Made by a program: the position numbers and the translations under genes | Shown here: piece by piece, positions 44,186-54,870 of the stretch | Position numbering within the stretch: position 1 is the stretch's first letter | How the letters are laid out: every line of letters starts with the position of its first letter | NCBI GenBank assembly: GCA_964242575.1 | Contig: CAXTCN010000008.1 | Span: 1 to 64,000, forward strand | DNA length: 64,000 nucleotides | From: JANPPS01 sp964242575 | Lineage (GTDB): Bacteria > Pseudomonadota > Alphaproteobacteria > Acetobacterales > Acetobacteraceae | Direction of reading: 5' to 3' | The notes under the pieces: model-generated | Databases searched by the model: none | What the model saw: only the letters and a program-made list of their open reading frames with translations | What the model was told of the DNA's origin: nothing

Positions 44186-44824
44186 TCATCTATGTTCGGC
44201 GGCGCCCGTGTTGCCCAGGCCTCCGGCGCGCTCGACGAAGGCGGCCACCTCGGCCACGCCCTGGCCGGCCCGGATGTTGGTGAACACGAACGGCCGCTCG
44301 CCGCGCAGGCGCCGGCTGTCCCGGTCCATGACCTCAAGGCTTGCGCCCACCATCGGCGCCAGGTCGATCTTGTTGATCACCAGCAAGTCGCTGCGGGTGA
44401 TGCCCGGGCCGCCCTTGCGGGGAATCTTGTCGCCGGCGGACACGTCGATGACGTAGATGGTCAAGTCGGCCAGCTCCGGGCTGAACGTCGCCGCCAGGTT
44501 GTCGCCGCCGCTCTCGATCAGGATGACGTCGAGCACCGGGAAGCGCCGCCGCAGCTCGGCCACGCCGGCAAGGTTCAAGCTCGCGTCCTCGCGGATCGCG
44601 GTGTGCGGGCAGCCCCCGGTCTCGATGCCGAGGATGCGCTCGGGCGGCAACGAGCCGGCACGGGTCAGGAACTCGGCATCCTCCTTGGTGTAGATGTCGT
44701 TGGTGATGGCGGCCATGTCATAGCGCGGCGTGAACGCACGGCAGAGCGCGTCCATCAATGCCGTCTTGCCGGTGCCGACCGGGCCGCCGATGCCGACACG
44801 CAGTGGTCCGTGCGGGTTGGTCAT
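44186..44824 (-). CDS. ureG: Urease accessory GTPase UreG
   Basis: 212 residues. The P-loop GIGGPVGTGKTAL lies near residue 12, then AAITNDIYTKEDAEFL, the Zn/Ni-binding GGCPHTAIR, DVILIESGGDN and the guanine-specificity NKIDLAP. UreG drives GTP-dependent nickel delivery to apo-urease together with UreE, UreF and UreD. The ATG overlaps the ureF stop by four bases (ATGA). It is the last gene of the urt-ure cluster. Confidence 0.97.
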   Translation of the reverse strand: MTNPHGPLRVGIGGPVGTGKTALMDALCRAFTPRYDMAAITNDIYTKEDAEFLTRAGSLPPERILGIETGGCPHTAIREDASLNLAGVAELRRRFPVLDVILIESGGDNLAATFSPELADLTIYVIDVSAGDKIPRKGGPGITRSDLLVINKIDLAPMVGASLEVMDRDSRRLRGERPFVFTNIRAGQGVAEVAAFVERAGGLGNTGAAEHR

Positions 44825-45495
44825 GAGCGGAACAGCCTCGTATACTGGGTTTCGTGGCGCAGCGATGCGATGTCGGACCGGAAACACGCGCCGCCGAGGT
44901 CGTCCGGCCCGGCCATGCGCGAGGCCGTTGCGACCTCCTGCATCGCGCCCTCCAAAGCCGCCACGGTGCGCAGCCCGGCGGTTTGCCCCAGCGGCACCAG
45001 GCGCACGGCGGCGCTGACCAAGTTCGTGACCAGGGCGTGCAGCAGCGCCAGGCAAGCCGCGTCCTCGTCCACCTCATGCGCGGCAGCGAGCGCGCCCACC
45101 GCGATGGGGTAGGCGATCCGCTCCGTGCCGATCCGCTGAGCAAGCGCGTCCAGCAGCGGCGCGCCCCAGACTTGCGCGGCCAGCGCGAAAGCGCCGCCCT
45201 GGGCCAGCGTCTCGGCCTGGCGCTCCCGGCCCGGCTGCGCGGCGGCGGCCAGTTCGGCTAAATCCCCCAGCGTGTCCAAGTCCGACGCGCGGTAGGCATG
45301 GCGCAGCAGCACCGCATCGGAGTGGCCCGCGCCGTGCCGCAGCACCGCGTCGAGCCACCGCGTGAGGTCCGCCTCCGTGTGCACGTCGCCCGCCTCCACC
45401 GCCCATTCCAGGCCGTGGCTGTAGGCGTAGGCGCCGGTGGGGAACCCAGGCGATAACCAGGTCAGCAGCCGCACCAGGTCCTTAGTGCGCGTCAT
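44821..45495 (-). CDS. ureF: Urease accessory protein UreF
   Basis: 224 residues, all-helical UreF family. Recognised from the N-terminal LTWLSPGFPTGAYAYSHGLEW (split here as LTWLSPGFP and GAYAYSHGLEW), RHGAGHSDAVLL and the C-terminal LVPLGQTAG region. It works in the UreD-UreF-UreG complex that loads nickel into urease. The ATG lies 14 bases inside the ureE end; its stop overlaps ureG. Length is normal. Confidence 0.95.
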   Translation of the reverse strand: MTRTKDLVRLLTWLSPGFPTGAYAYSHGLEWAVEAGDVHTEADLTRWLDAVLRHGAGHSDAVLLRHAYRASDLDTLGDLAELAAAAQPGRERQAETLAQGGAFALAAQVWGAPLLDALAQRIGTERIAYPIAVGALAAAHEVDEDAACLALLHALVTNLVSAAVRLVPLGQTAGLRTVAALEGAMQEVATASRMAGPDDLGGACFRSDIASLRHETQYTRLFRS

Positions 45496-45942
45496 CGTCG
45501 CCGTGATGGTGGTGCCCGCCGGCGTAGGCGCCTGCCTCCGGGTCGAACGGCGCGGACACCTCCAGGACGTGCCCGCCCAGGCCGCGCACCATGTCGGCGA
45601 TCACGTGATCGGCGCGGATGCGCACCCGGCCGTCTAAAAGCTGCACCGGCAGGTGCCGGTTGCCAAGATGCCAAGCGATCCGCACCAACGCGTCGGGGGA
45701 GGGGGCGTGCAGCTCCAGCAGCGCCTCCGGCCGGGCCTCGACCTGCACGACGCCGCCGCCGTCCAGCAACAGCCCGTCGCCGTGACGCAGGCGAGTTGCC
45801 TGTGGCAGGTCCAGCAACAGGTCGGAACCCGCCTCGGTCCGCAACAGGATGCGGCGGCGGTGGCGGCGGTCCCAATCGATCAGCACGCGGTCCACCGGCG
45901 CGCCGTTCCAGGTCGTGGCGGGCAAGACGGCGGCGGCGCGCA

Positions 45943-45943
<1 letters not shown>
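45482..45943 (-). CDS. ureE: Urease nickel metallochaperone UreE
   Basis: 153 residues. The N-terminal peptide-binding domain contains RRILLRTEAGSDLLLDLP, and the metal-binding domain has WHLGNRHLPVQLL and RADHVIADM. The tail is rich in His and Asp (GGHHHHGDDDAH), the typical nickel-binding end. The ATG shares its A with the ureC stop (TGATG), which fixes the start within a much longer open frame that is antisense-like shadow of ureC. Confidence 0.95.
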
Positions 45944-47645
<1,702 letters not shown>

Positions 47646-47649
<4 letters not shown>

Positions 47650-47957
47650 TGGTCCAAGTCCCCCATGACATCGCCGCGGAAGCCCCAAACCTGGCGCGCG
47701 CCGCGGAACGGCACGAGCGTGACCGGCCTGGTTTGCCCGGGTTCGAAGCGCACCGCGGTGCCGGCGGCGATGTCCAGCCGCTGGCCGCGCGCGGCAGCCC
47801 GGTCGAAGCGCAGCGCCGGATTGGCCTCGGCGAAATGGTAGTGGCTGCCGACCTGGATGGGCCGGTCCCCAGTGTTGGCGATCTGCAGCTCCGTGCGCGG
47901 CTGCCCGGAGTTCAGCTCGATGTCGCCGTCAGCGGTGAGCACCTCGCCGGGGATCAT
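47646..47957 (-). CDS. ureB: Urease beta subunit
   Basis: 103 residues of UreB, a structural subunit that holds the active-site flap with UreC. Seen are MIPGEVL, GQPRTELQIANTGDRPIQVG, the diagnostic SHYHFAEANPAL, and the C-terminal RPVTLVPFRGARQVWGF. The ATG at 47957 overlaps the stop of the preceding 112-residue gene by four bases, and the stop overlaps ureC, so the whole stretch is read in a coupled way. Confidence 0.97.
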
Positions 47958-48292
47958 TTCAGCACGGCCAGCGCAGCGAGGCCGCAGGCATAAGCGGTGA
48001 GCAGGACGGCGAGGATGCCCCACATGTATGTCTTGGACGGCATGCCGGCCAATGAGGTCCGGACCTCCGACCGCAAATCCGCTATTTCGACTTTTACGTC
48101 CGCCAGCTCGGCCTTGGTGGCAAGATACGGCAGGGTCGCCTGCAACTGGGCGTCGATGCGGATGATCATCGGCTCAAGACGGCCGAGCACCGCCTTTACG
48201 TCCCGCATGTCCTCCTCAAGCCGGCCAACGCGCGCTTCCATGCCGGGATCATGCGGACCCTCGCCGCCCGGCGCAACCGTGTCGGGCGTCAC
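47954..48292 (-). CDS. Small coiled-coil membrane protein inserted in the urease operon
   Basis: 112 residues, not a known urease component. After a short disordered start, residues about 18-80 form a charged amphipathic helix (RVGRLEEDMRDVKAVLGRL; ATKAELADVKVEIADLRSE), likely a coiled coil. Residues about 89-111 are one membrane helix (MWGILAVLLTAYACGLAAL). It begins with GTG overlapping the ureA stop (GTGA) and ends overlapping the ureB ATG, so it must be translated with the urease subunits. A membrane-tethering role for urease or for the nearby urea transporter is conceivable but unproven. Confidence 0.8.
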   Translation of the reverse strand: MTPDTVAPGGEGPHDPGMEARVGRLEEDMRDVKAVLGRLEPMIIRIDAQLQATLPYLATKAELADVKVEIADLRSEVRTSLAGMPSKTYMWGILAVLLTAYACGLAALAVLK

Positions 48293-48591
48293 CGGATCGG
48301 CTCGTGCACGGTCACGAGCTTGGTGCCGTCCGGGAACGTCGCCTCCACCTGCACGTCAGCGATCATTTCCGGCACGCCCTCCATCACCTGGTCGCGCGTC
48401 AGCACCCGCGCGCCGTGTTCCATCAAGTCCGCGACGCTGCGCCCGTCGCGCGCGCCCTCCACCACGAAATCCGCGATCAGCGCCACCGCCTCCGGGTGGT
48501 TCAGCCGCACGCCGCGCTCCAGCCGGCGCCGGGCGACGCTGGCCGCCATGCTGACCAGCAGCTTGTCCTTCTCGCGCAGCGTCAGGTGCAT
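48289..48591 (-). CDS. ureA: Urease gamma subunit
   Basis: 100 residues of UreA: MHLTLREKDKLLV at the start, LNHPEAVALIADFVVEGARDG in the centre (seen as LNHPEAVALI and FVVEGARDG), and the C-terminal VEATFPDGTKLVTVHEPI. It is the small structural subunit of urease. It starts 10 bases behind ureD with GGAGG upstream, and its stop overlaps the GTG of the small membrane-protein gene that separates it from ureB. Confidence 0.97.
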   Translation of the reverse strand: MHLTLREKDKLLVSMAASVARRRLERGVRLNHPEAVALIADFVVEGARDGRSVADLMEHGARVLTRDQVMEGVPEMIADVQVEATFPDGTKLVTVHEPIR

Positions 48592-48601
48592 GCGTCCTCC
48601 C

Positions 48602-49435
48602 TCAACACTGCCACACCCGCGGCAGGGGACGCCCGGCGCGCAGCACGGCCAAGGCTGCCACAATCGCGGCGCGAAGGCACGCCCCGTCCGGAGCCGCCAC
48701 GCGCGCCACCAGCAACCCGTCCCAGGCGCTCGCCCCCGCCTCGAACCCGGCCAACGCCGCCCGCACGCCATCGAGCCGGCCGGCCGCGTCCACCGCCGCG
48801 TGCACCAGCGTCGCCACTGCGCGGGCACCGGCGCCGCTGGCTGGGCCGTCCAGCACGGCAGCGACCGGACCATCGAGGCGGACCCTGTCATGCAGCACGA
48901 CCCGGCCGTCACGCCGCACCTCGAACAGGTCCCGCAATCGGGCGTTGCGCACCTCCTCGCCACGCGCAGTCCGGCCGAACACCAGCCGCTCGACGCCGAG
49001 GAACCAGGCATCCGCGTGAAGCTCAACCTCCAGCCGGCGGTCCAGCGCGCAGCCGTCGAACAGGATCGCCTCCTGTGGCAGCCATTCCAGCGCGGCTCCC
49101 GGCGCGACCTTGATCCCGGTGCGGATTAAAGCTGGCGCAGCGCCGGGCAACGCGCGGTAAAAGCGCTCCGCCGCCTGGCCCGCCACCGTCGCCGCGGTGC
49201 CCGGCCCGGCCGATACGCGGCTGGTCAGCACGTCCCCCGCCGCCACGCCGCCGGCCGTGTTGATGGTGACCGCGCCGGCCCACGCGCCCTGCTCTGGCCG
49301 AGGAAACCGCGCTTTGAGGCAGCCTTCCTGGCGCAGGCCGTCCAACACCGTGGCGCCCTCCCGGTGCTTGAACGACAAGTGCAGCGTCCCCCGCGCGCGC
49401 TGGTGCGTCTCAAACGAGCAGGCGGCGTCGGACAT
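48602..49435 (-). CDS. ureD: Urease accessory protein UreD
   Basis: 277 residues. The UreD family appears from the N-terminal RARGTLHLSFKHREG, the conserved NTAGGVAAGDVL, QAAERFYRAL, LEWLPQEAILFDG and RLVFGRTARGEE. It binds apo-urease as scaffold for UreF and UreG. ATG 49435 lies 26 bases inside the end of urtE, so the transport and enzyme halves of the cluster are physically fused. An open frame to 49528 is shadow. Confidence 0.94.
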   Translation of the reverse strand: MSDAACSFETHQRARGTLHLSFKHREGATVLDGLRQEGCLKARFPRPEQGAWAGAVTINTAGGVAAGDVLTSRVSAGPGTAATVAGQAAERFYRALPGAAPALIRTGIKVAPGAALEWLPQEAILFDGCALDRRLEVELHADAWFLGVERLVFGRTARGEEVRNARLRDLFEVRRDGRVVLHDRVRLDGPVAAVLDGPASGAGARAVATLVHAAVDAAGRLDGVRAALAGFEAGASAWDGLLVARVAAPDGACLRAAIVAALAVLRAGRPLPRVWQC

Positions 49436-50099
49436 CGGCCTCGTCGAGCAAGCTGGCCGGGCCGAACAGCGCGATGCTGCCCCGGTCCATGACGGCGACG
49501 GTCTGCGCCAGCTCACGCGCAAACTCAAGGTACTGCTCCACCAGCAGGATCGCCATCCGGCCGCGCAGCAGGGCGATGACGCGGGCGATGTCCTTGATGA
49601 TGCTTGGCTGGATGCCCTCGGTCGGCTCGTCCAGCAACAACAGCCGCGGCCGCATCACCAGCGCGCGGGCAATGGCGAGCTGCTGTTGCTGCCCGCCCGA
49701 AAGGTCGCCGCCCCGGCGTCGCAGCATGGTGCGCAACACGGGAAACAGCTCGAACACCTCGTCCGGCACCCGGCGCTGGCCGCGCGGCAGCACGGCGAAC
49801 CCGGTCTCCAGGTTCTCCCGCACCGTCAGCAGCGGAAAGATGTCGCGCCCCTGCGGCACCGAAGCGATGCCGCGCCGCGCCCGCTCGTATGGCGCCAGCC
49901 CCGTGATGTCGTCGCCCTCCCAGCGCACCCGGCCGCGGCTGACCGGGTGCGCGCCGGTTATGGCGCGCAACAGGCTGGTCTTGCCCACCCCGTTGCGGCC
50001 CAGCACGCAGGTGACGGCCGCGCCCTCCACCTCCAATGAGACGCCGCGCAGCGCGAGCGATGCGCCGTAATGCAGGTCGATTCCCTCGACATTCAACAT
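49410..50099 (-). CDS. urtE: Urea ABC transporter ATPase UrtE
   Basis: 229 residues, a LivF-type ATPase: Walker A GRNGVGKTSL, Q-loop SVPQGRDIFPLLTV, signature LSGGQQQQLAIARAL, Walker B LLLLDEPTEGIQPSI, and H-loop-equivalent LLVEQYLEF. The PTEGIQPSII segment is typical of UrtE. With UrtD it powers high-affinity urea uptake. One base separates it from urtD and its end overlaps ureD. Confidence 0.95.
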   Translation of the reverse strand: MLNVEGIDLHYGASLALRGVSLEVEGAAVTCVLGRNGVGKTSLLRAITGAHPVSRGRVRWEGDDITGLAPYERARRGIASVPQGRDIFPLLTVRENLETGFAVLPRGQRRVPDEVFELFPVLRTMLRRRGGDLSGGQQQQLAIARALVMRPRLLLLDEPTEGIQPSIIKDIARVIALLRGRMAILLVEQYLEFARELAQTVAVMDRGSIALFGPASLLDEADVRRRLLV

Positions 50100-50100
50100 G

Positions 50101-50856
50101 TCACCGGCCCAGGTACACTTCGACCACCCGGGGATCGGCGCTCACCGCGTCGATGCTGCCCTCGCTCAGCACGCGCCCCTCATGCAGCACCGTCACCTTC
50201 ACGCCCAACGCGCGCACGAACGCCATGTCGTGCTCCACGACCACCACGCCGCGGGTGCGGTTGATCTCGCGCAGCAGCTCGGCCGTCTGCTCGGTCTCGG
50301 CGTCGGTCATGCCGGCCACCGGCTCGTCCACCAGCAGCAGGCGCGGCTCCTGCGCCAGCAACATCCCAATTTCCAACCACTGCTTCTGCCCATGGCTGAG
50401 CGCCCCCGCCACCCGGTGCCGGTGCGTGCCGAGCCGTGTCGTTTCCAGCACCGCATCAATCCGTTCACGTTCGGCCACGCTCTCACGCGCACGCAGGGTG
50501 AAGGACGGTCGCCGGTCGCCTGCCAAGGCCAGCAGCAGGTTGTCCCACACCGTCAGCGGCTCGAACACGGTGGGCTTCTGGAACTTGCGGCCGATGCCGA
50601 GCGCCGCGATGGCCGGCTCATCCAGCCGGGTGAGGTCCGTCTCGGCGCCGAACACGACGCTGCCCTGGTCCGGCCGGGTCTTGCCGGTGATCACGTCCAT
50701 CATCGTCGTTTTACCCGCGCCGTTCGGGCCGATCACCGCGCGCATCTCGCCAGGCGCCAGCACGAGCGACAGGGTGTTGAGCGCACGGAACCCATCGAAG
50801 CTGACCGACACGCCGTCCAGGTACAACAGCGTGTCAGCCGCGCCGGCGAACGTCAC
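50101..50856 (-). CDS. urtD: Urea ABC transporter ATPase UrtD
   Basis: 251 residues, a LivG-type ATPase: Walker A GPNGAGKTTMMDVITGKTRP, the IGRKFQKPTVFEPLTVWDN switch region, signature LSHGQKQWLEIGMLL (His in place of the second Gly, usual for UrtD), and Walker B LLLVDEPVAGMT. The GTG at 50856 has AGGAGG eight bases before it and overlaps the urtC stop, which decides the start; the frame runs open to 50970. Confidence 0.95.
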   Translation of the reverse strand: MTFAGAADTLLYLDGVSVSFDGFRALNTLSLVLAPGEMRAVIGPNGAGKTTMMDVITGKTRPDQGSVVFGAETDLTRLDEPAIAALGIGRKFQKPTVFEPLTVWDNLLLALAGDRRPSFTLRARESVAERERIDAVLETTRLGTHRHRVAGALSHGQKQWLEIGMLLAQEPRLLLVDEPVAGMTDAETEQTAELLREINRTRGVVVVEHDMAFVRALGVKVTVLHEGRVLSEGSIDAVSADPRVVEVYLGR

Positions 50857-51944
50857 GTCGCGGCCTCCTGCGGCGGCGTGGCCCGGCGCTGCGGTCGGCG
50901 CAATCCGACGATGCCGCGCGGCAGGAACAAGGTCACCACGATGAACAGCGCGCCCAACGCGAACAGCCACACTTCAGGCAGGCTGCCGGTCAGCACGGTT
51001 TTGGCAAGGTTCACCAGCACTGCGCCAAGGATCGGGCCGTACAGCGTGCCCCGGCCGCCGACCGCGACCCAGATGGCGGCCTCAATCGAGTTCGCCGGGG
51101 CGAATTCGCCGGGGTTGATGATGCCGACTTGCGCCACATACAACGCGCCGCCGACGCCCGCCATCGCCGCCGAAAGGGTCCAGACCACCAATTTGTAGCT
51201 CTCGGGCCGGTAGCCCAGGAACCGGGTGCGGCTCTCGGCGTCGCGCACCGCCACCAGCACCTTGCCAAAGCGCGAACGGACCAGGCCGCGCGCCAGCACG
51301 AACATGCCGCACAGCGCCAGCGCCGTCGCCAGCAGCAACCCGGATCGCGTGCTGTCGGCGCTCAGCCGGAAGCCCAGCAGCTCCTTGAAGTCGGTCAGGC
51401 CGTTGTTGCCGCCAAAGCCCATGTCGTTGCGGTAGAACGCCAGCAACAGGGCGTAGGTCAGCGCCTGGGTGATAATGGACAGGTACACGCCAGTGACCCG
51501 GCTGCGGAACGCCAGCCAGCCGAACAGCGCCGCCAACGCCGCCGGAACCAATACGGCCATCAACAGCGCAAACGCGAACCAATCGAAGCCGAGCCAGTAC
51601 CACGGCAGCTCGCGCCAGTTCAGGAACACCATGAAGTCCGGCAGCGCCGCGCCATACTGCCCGCGGCTGCCGATGCCCAGCAGCAGGTGCATGCCCATGG
51701 CATAACCGCCCAGCGCGAAGAACGCGGCGTGGCCGAGGCTTAGGATGCCGGCGAAGCCCCACACCAGGTCCACCGCGAGCGCCAGGATGGCGTAGCAGAG
51801 GTACTTGCCCACCAGTGACACCACGTAAGTCGGTACGTGCAGCGCATGGCCCGGCGGCGTCCCGAGGTTCAGCCCGGCCAGCAGCGCCGCGCCGCCCAAC
51901 ACCAGCCCGACCGTGAGTGGGGTGGCGACATCGCGCGGCCTCAT
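50853..51944 (-). CDS. urtC: Urea ABC transporter permease UrtC
   Basis: 363 residues of the LivM permease class with about nine to ten membrane helices. UrtC landmarks are DLVWGFAGILSLGHAAFFALGG (as DLVWGFAGILSLGH), GGNNGLTDFKELLGF, RFGKVLVAVRDAESRTRFLGY and the EAAIWVAVGGRGTLYGP region. It forms the membrane channel with UrtB. ATG 51944 overlaps the urtB stop by four bases; its own stop overlaps the urtD GTG. Confidence 0.95.
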   Translation of the reverse strand: MRPRDVATPLTVGLVLGGAALLAGLNLGTPPGHALHVPTYVVSLVGKYLCYAILALAVDLVWGFAGILSLGHAAFFALGGYAMGMHLLLGIGSRGQYGAALPDFMVFLNWRELPWYWLGFDWFAFALLMAVLVPAALAALFGWLAFRSRVTGVYLSIITQALTYALLLAFYRNDMGFGGNNGLTDFKELLGFRLSADSTRSGLLLATALALCGMFVLARGLVRSRFGKVLVAVRDAESRTRFLGYRPESYKLVVWTLSAAMAGVGGALYVAQVGIINPGEFAPANSIEAAIWVAVGGRGTLYGPILGAVLVNLAKTVLTGSLPEVWLFALGALFIVVTLFLPRGIVGLRRPQRRATPPQEAAT

Positions 51945-53515
51945 GCCTCGGCCGCCCGGCCGCGCAACGGGAACATGCCGCGCGGCCGGCGCTGGATGAA
52001 CAGCACCAGCAGGCACAGCACCACGATTTTCCCCAGCACGGCCCCGGCGACCGGCTCCAGGAACTTGTTCACCATGCCCAGCGTCAGCGCGCCCACCACG
52101 GTGCCCCACAGGTTGCCGACGCCACCGAACACCACGACCATGAAGCTGTCGATGATGTAACCCTGGCCCAGGTTGGGGCTCACGTTGTCGATCTGGCTCA
52201 GCGCCACCCCCGCCATGCCCGCGACGCCGGAGCCGAGGCCAAAGGTCGCCGCGTCAACCCAGGGCGTGCGGATGCCCATCGCCGCCGCCATGCCACGGTT
52301 CTGCGTCACCGCGCGCATCTGCAACCCGAGCGGCGTCAGGCGCAGCACCGCCATCAGCGCACCCAGCACCAGCACGGCGAAAACGATGATGGCCAGCCGG
52401 TTGTAAGTGATGGTGAGCTGGCCGAACTGCGCCGCGCCGCTCATCCAGGCCGGGGTGCCGACTTCGCGGTTGGTCGGCCCGAACAATGACCGCACCGCCT
52501 GTTGCAGGATAAGCGACAGGCCGAACGTCGCCAGCAGCGTCTCCAACGGGCGGCCATACAGGAAACGGATCAGCCCGCGCTCGATCAGCACGCCGATGCC
52601 GCCGGCCACCAGGAACGCGAGCGGCGCCGCCAGGAACAGGCTGGCGCCGAACCAACCGGGGGCGTAGGCGCGCACCGCCTCCTGTACCAGGAATGTCACA
52701 TAGGCGCCGATCATCACCATTTCGCCGTGCGCCATATTGATGACGCCCATCACGCCGAAGGTGATGGCGAGCCCGGCCGCCGCCAGCAGCAGCACGGAGC
52801 CGAGGCTCAGCCCGTAGTAGGCTCCCTGCAGCAGGCCCCACAGCCGCAGGTTCCAATCAATGGCGACCACTGCGGCGGTAGCGGCGGACTGCACGGCTTC
52901 GGGCTGTGGCCCCAGCGACGTCAACAAGCCGCGTGCGTCGAGGTCGCCGCGGTCACGCATGATGGCGATGGCGGCCAGGCGATCCGGCTCGGCGGTGTCG
53001 GACCCGGCCAGCAACGCGGCGGCGCGGGCCTGTTGCATGGTGCGGCGGACGCTGGCGTCACTCTCCTGCGCCAAAGCGCGGTCGAGCGCGGGCAAGGCAG
53101 CGGCGTCGCGCGACTTGAACACCGCCTCGGCGGCGCTGGCTCGGGACGCTGGGTCGGGCGCGAACAGCCGCAGGCCGCCCATCGCCGCGTCCACCGCCCG
53201 GCGCACCGCGTTGTTGACCCGCACCGGTCGCGGCGTCCCGGTCGCGGGCGCGCCGGTCAGCGCATCCAGCACGGCCCCGCCGGGGTCGCGAACGAACAGC
53301 GCGCCGTCAGGGCCGGCCAACAGCCGTCCGGCCTGCAACGCGCCCAGCACTGGGGCGGCCGCCGGGTCGCCCGAGACCGCCAGGGCCTCGACGCCGCGCC
53401 GCACCTCCTCGAAGTTGCTGGAGGCCAGTTGGCTGAACGACGCCGGTTGCGCCCCGGCCGTTGCCGAAAACGTAATCAGCGCTAAGGCAACAAGCTGGAT
53501 CAGCCCCCGCCGCAC
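51941..53515 (-). CDS. urtB: Urea ABC transporter permease UrtB
   Basis: 524 residues. Unlike ordinary LivH permeases, UrtB has a long N-terminal periplasmic extension, seen here as a signal-like start and about 200 mostly helical residues (NFEEVRRGVEALAVSGD; SRASAAEAVFKSRDAAALP). The LivH permease part follows (ITFGVMGVINMAHGEMVMIG, QMRAVTQNRGMAAAMGI, FMVVVFGGVGNLWGTVVGA). The GTG at 53515 lies 16 bases inside the urtA end. It forms the channel with UrtC. Confidence 0.95.
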   Translation of the reverse strand: MRRGLIQLVALALITFSATAGAQPASFSQLASSNFEEVRRGVEALAVSGDPAAAPVLGALQAGRLLAGPDGALFVRDPGGAVLDALTGAPATGTPRPVRVNNAVRRAVDAAMGGLRLFAPDPASRASAAEAVFKSRDAAALPALDRALAQESDASVRRTMQQARAAALLAGSDTAEPDRLAAIAIMRDRGDLDARGLLTSLGPQPEAVQSAATAAVVAIDWNLRLWGLLQGAYYGLSLGSVLLLAAAGLAITFGVMGVINMAHGEMVMIGAYVTFLVQEAVRAYAPGWFGASLFLAAPLAFLVAGGIGVLIERGLIRFLYGRPLETLLATFGLSLILQQAVRSLFGPTNREVGTPAWMSGAAQFGQLTITYNRLAIIVFAVLVLGALMAVLRLTPLGLQMRAVTQNRGMAAAMGIRTPWVDAATFGLGSGVAGMAGVALSQIDNVSPNLGQGYIIDSFMVVVFGGVGNLWGTVVGALTLGMVNKFLEPVAGAVLGKIVVLCLLVLFIQRRPRGMFPLRGRAAEA

Positions 53516-54801
53516 TTACCGGTCTTCACGTTGAAGTTGCCGCAGCTCAGCGGCGCACGCCAATCGGCGATCAGGTCGCGCGATCCCTCCAGGTGCGGCG
53601 ACCACTCTTGCGCCACGATGGCGCCGGGCGTCTGGCTCACGATGTTGAACTGCCCGTTCTCCTGTATTTCGCCAATCAGCACGGGTTTTGTAATATGATG
53701 GTTCGGCATCATCGCCGACAGCCCGCCGGACAGATTCGGCACCGCGACGCCGACCATGGCGTCGATCACCTTGGCTGGGTCGGTCGTGCCGGCCTTTTCC
53801 ACCGCCTTCACCCACATGCGGAAGCCGATGACGTGCGCCTCCATCGGGTCGTTGGTCACGCGCTTCGGGTTCTTGATGAAGGCGCGCCACCGGTCGATGA
53901 ATGCCTTGTTGTCGGCATTGTCCACGCTCATGAAGTAGTTCCACGCCGCGAGATGCCCCACCAGCGGCTTGGTGTCGATGCCGGCCAGCTCCTCCTCGCC
54001 GACGCTGAACGCCACCACGGGAATGTCGGTCGCCTTGAGGCCCTGGTTCGCCAGCTCCTTGTAGAACGGCACGTTGGCGTCGCCGTTGATCGTGCTGACC
54101 ACCGCGGTCTTTTTGCCAGCCGAGCCGAAGCGCTTGATCTCGGCCACGATGGTTTGCCAGTCCGCATGGCCGAACGGCGTGTAGTTCACCAGGATGTCGG
54201 CCTGCGCCACGCCCTTCGACTTGAGGTAGGCCTCCAGGATTTTGTTGGTGGTGCGCGGGTACACGTAATCGGTGCCGGCCAGCACCCAGCGCTGCACTTT
54301 TTCCTCCGCCATCAAGTAATCGACCGCCGGCACCGCCTGCTGGTTCGGCGCGGCGCCGGTGTAGAACACGTTGCGGCTGCTTTCCTCGCCCTCGTACTGG
54401 ACGGGGTAGAACAGGATGTTGTTCAGCTCCTCGAACACCGGCAGCACGCTTTTACGGCTGACGCTGGTCCAGCAGCCGAACACCGCCGCGACCTTTTGCA
54501 CCTGGATCAGCTCGCGCGCCTTTTCAGCAAATAGCGGCCAGTTGCTGGCGGGGTCGGTCACCACGGCCTCCAGCTTGCGGCCGAGCACGCCGCCGCGGCC
54601 GTTCTGCTCCTCGATCAGCATCAGCATCACGTCTTTCAGCGTCGTTTCGCTGATGGCCATGGTGCCGGACAGGCTGTGCAGGATGCCAAGGCGGATCGGC
54701 CCGGCCGGTTGCGCCTGCACGGGCTGGAACACTGTGGCGGCCAACAGGCTGGCAGCCGCGGCAATCAGAGTACGGCGAGGCAAGTCTCGTATCGTCAGCA
54801 T
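53500..54801 (-). CDS. urtA: Urea ABC transporter binding protein UrtA
   Basis: 433 residues. A twin-arginine-like or Sec signal (MLTIRDLPRRTLIAAAASLL, cleavage after PVQAQ) precedes a type I binding protein with IRLGILHSLSGTMAISETTL, FGCWTSVSRKSVLPVFEE, LFYPVQYEGEE, the TDYVYPRTTN region and VGHLAAWNYFMSV. This is the highly conserved UrtA pattern for periplasmic urea capture. GGAGA upstream supports ATG 54801. It is the first gene of the whole urea cluster and has a sigma-54 type promoter about 45 bases upstream. Confidence 0.96.
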   Translation of the reverse strand: MLTIRDLPRRTLIAAAASLLAATVFQPVQAQPAGPIRLGILHSLSGTMAISETTLKDVMLMLIEEQNGRGGVLGRKLEAVVTDPASNWPLFAEKARELIQVQKVAAVFGCWTSVSRKSVLPVFEELNNILFYPVQYEGEESSRNVFYTGAAPNQQAVPAVDYLMAEEKVQRWVLAGTDYVYPRTTNKILEAYLKSKGVAQADILVNYTPFGHADWQTIVAEIKRFGSAGKKTAVVSTINGDANVPFYKELANQGLKATDIPVVAFSVGEEELAGIDTKPLVGHLAAWNYFMSVDNADNKAFIDRWRAFIKNPKRVTNDPMEAHVIGFRMWVKAVEKAGTTDPAKVIDAMVGVAVPNLSGGLSAMMPNHHITKPVLIGEIQENGQFNIVSQTPGAIVAQEWSPHLEGSRDLIADWRAPLSCGNFNVKTGKCGGG

Positions 54802-54844
54802 GGGTTGTCTCCTGTATCCGGGGCCGCCCGGTTGCAAAGGTAAA

Positions 54845-54859
54845 TGCAATCCGCGTGCC
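54845..54859 (-). promoter_or_regulatory. Sigma-54 (RpoN) promoter for the urt-ure cluster
   Basis: On the minus strand the sequence GGCACGCGGATTGCA matches the -24/-12 consensus (GGCACG-N4-TTGCA) with the exact GG-N10-GC spacing. The -12 GC is at 54847-54846, placing transcription start near 54834 and leaving a leader of about 33 bases before urtA. Sigma-54 promoters for urea uptake and urease genes are typical NtrC targets. Confidence 0.8.
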
Positions 54860-54870
54860 GGGCCAATGTC

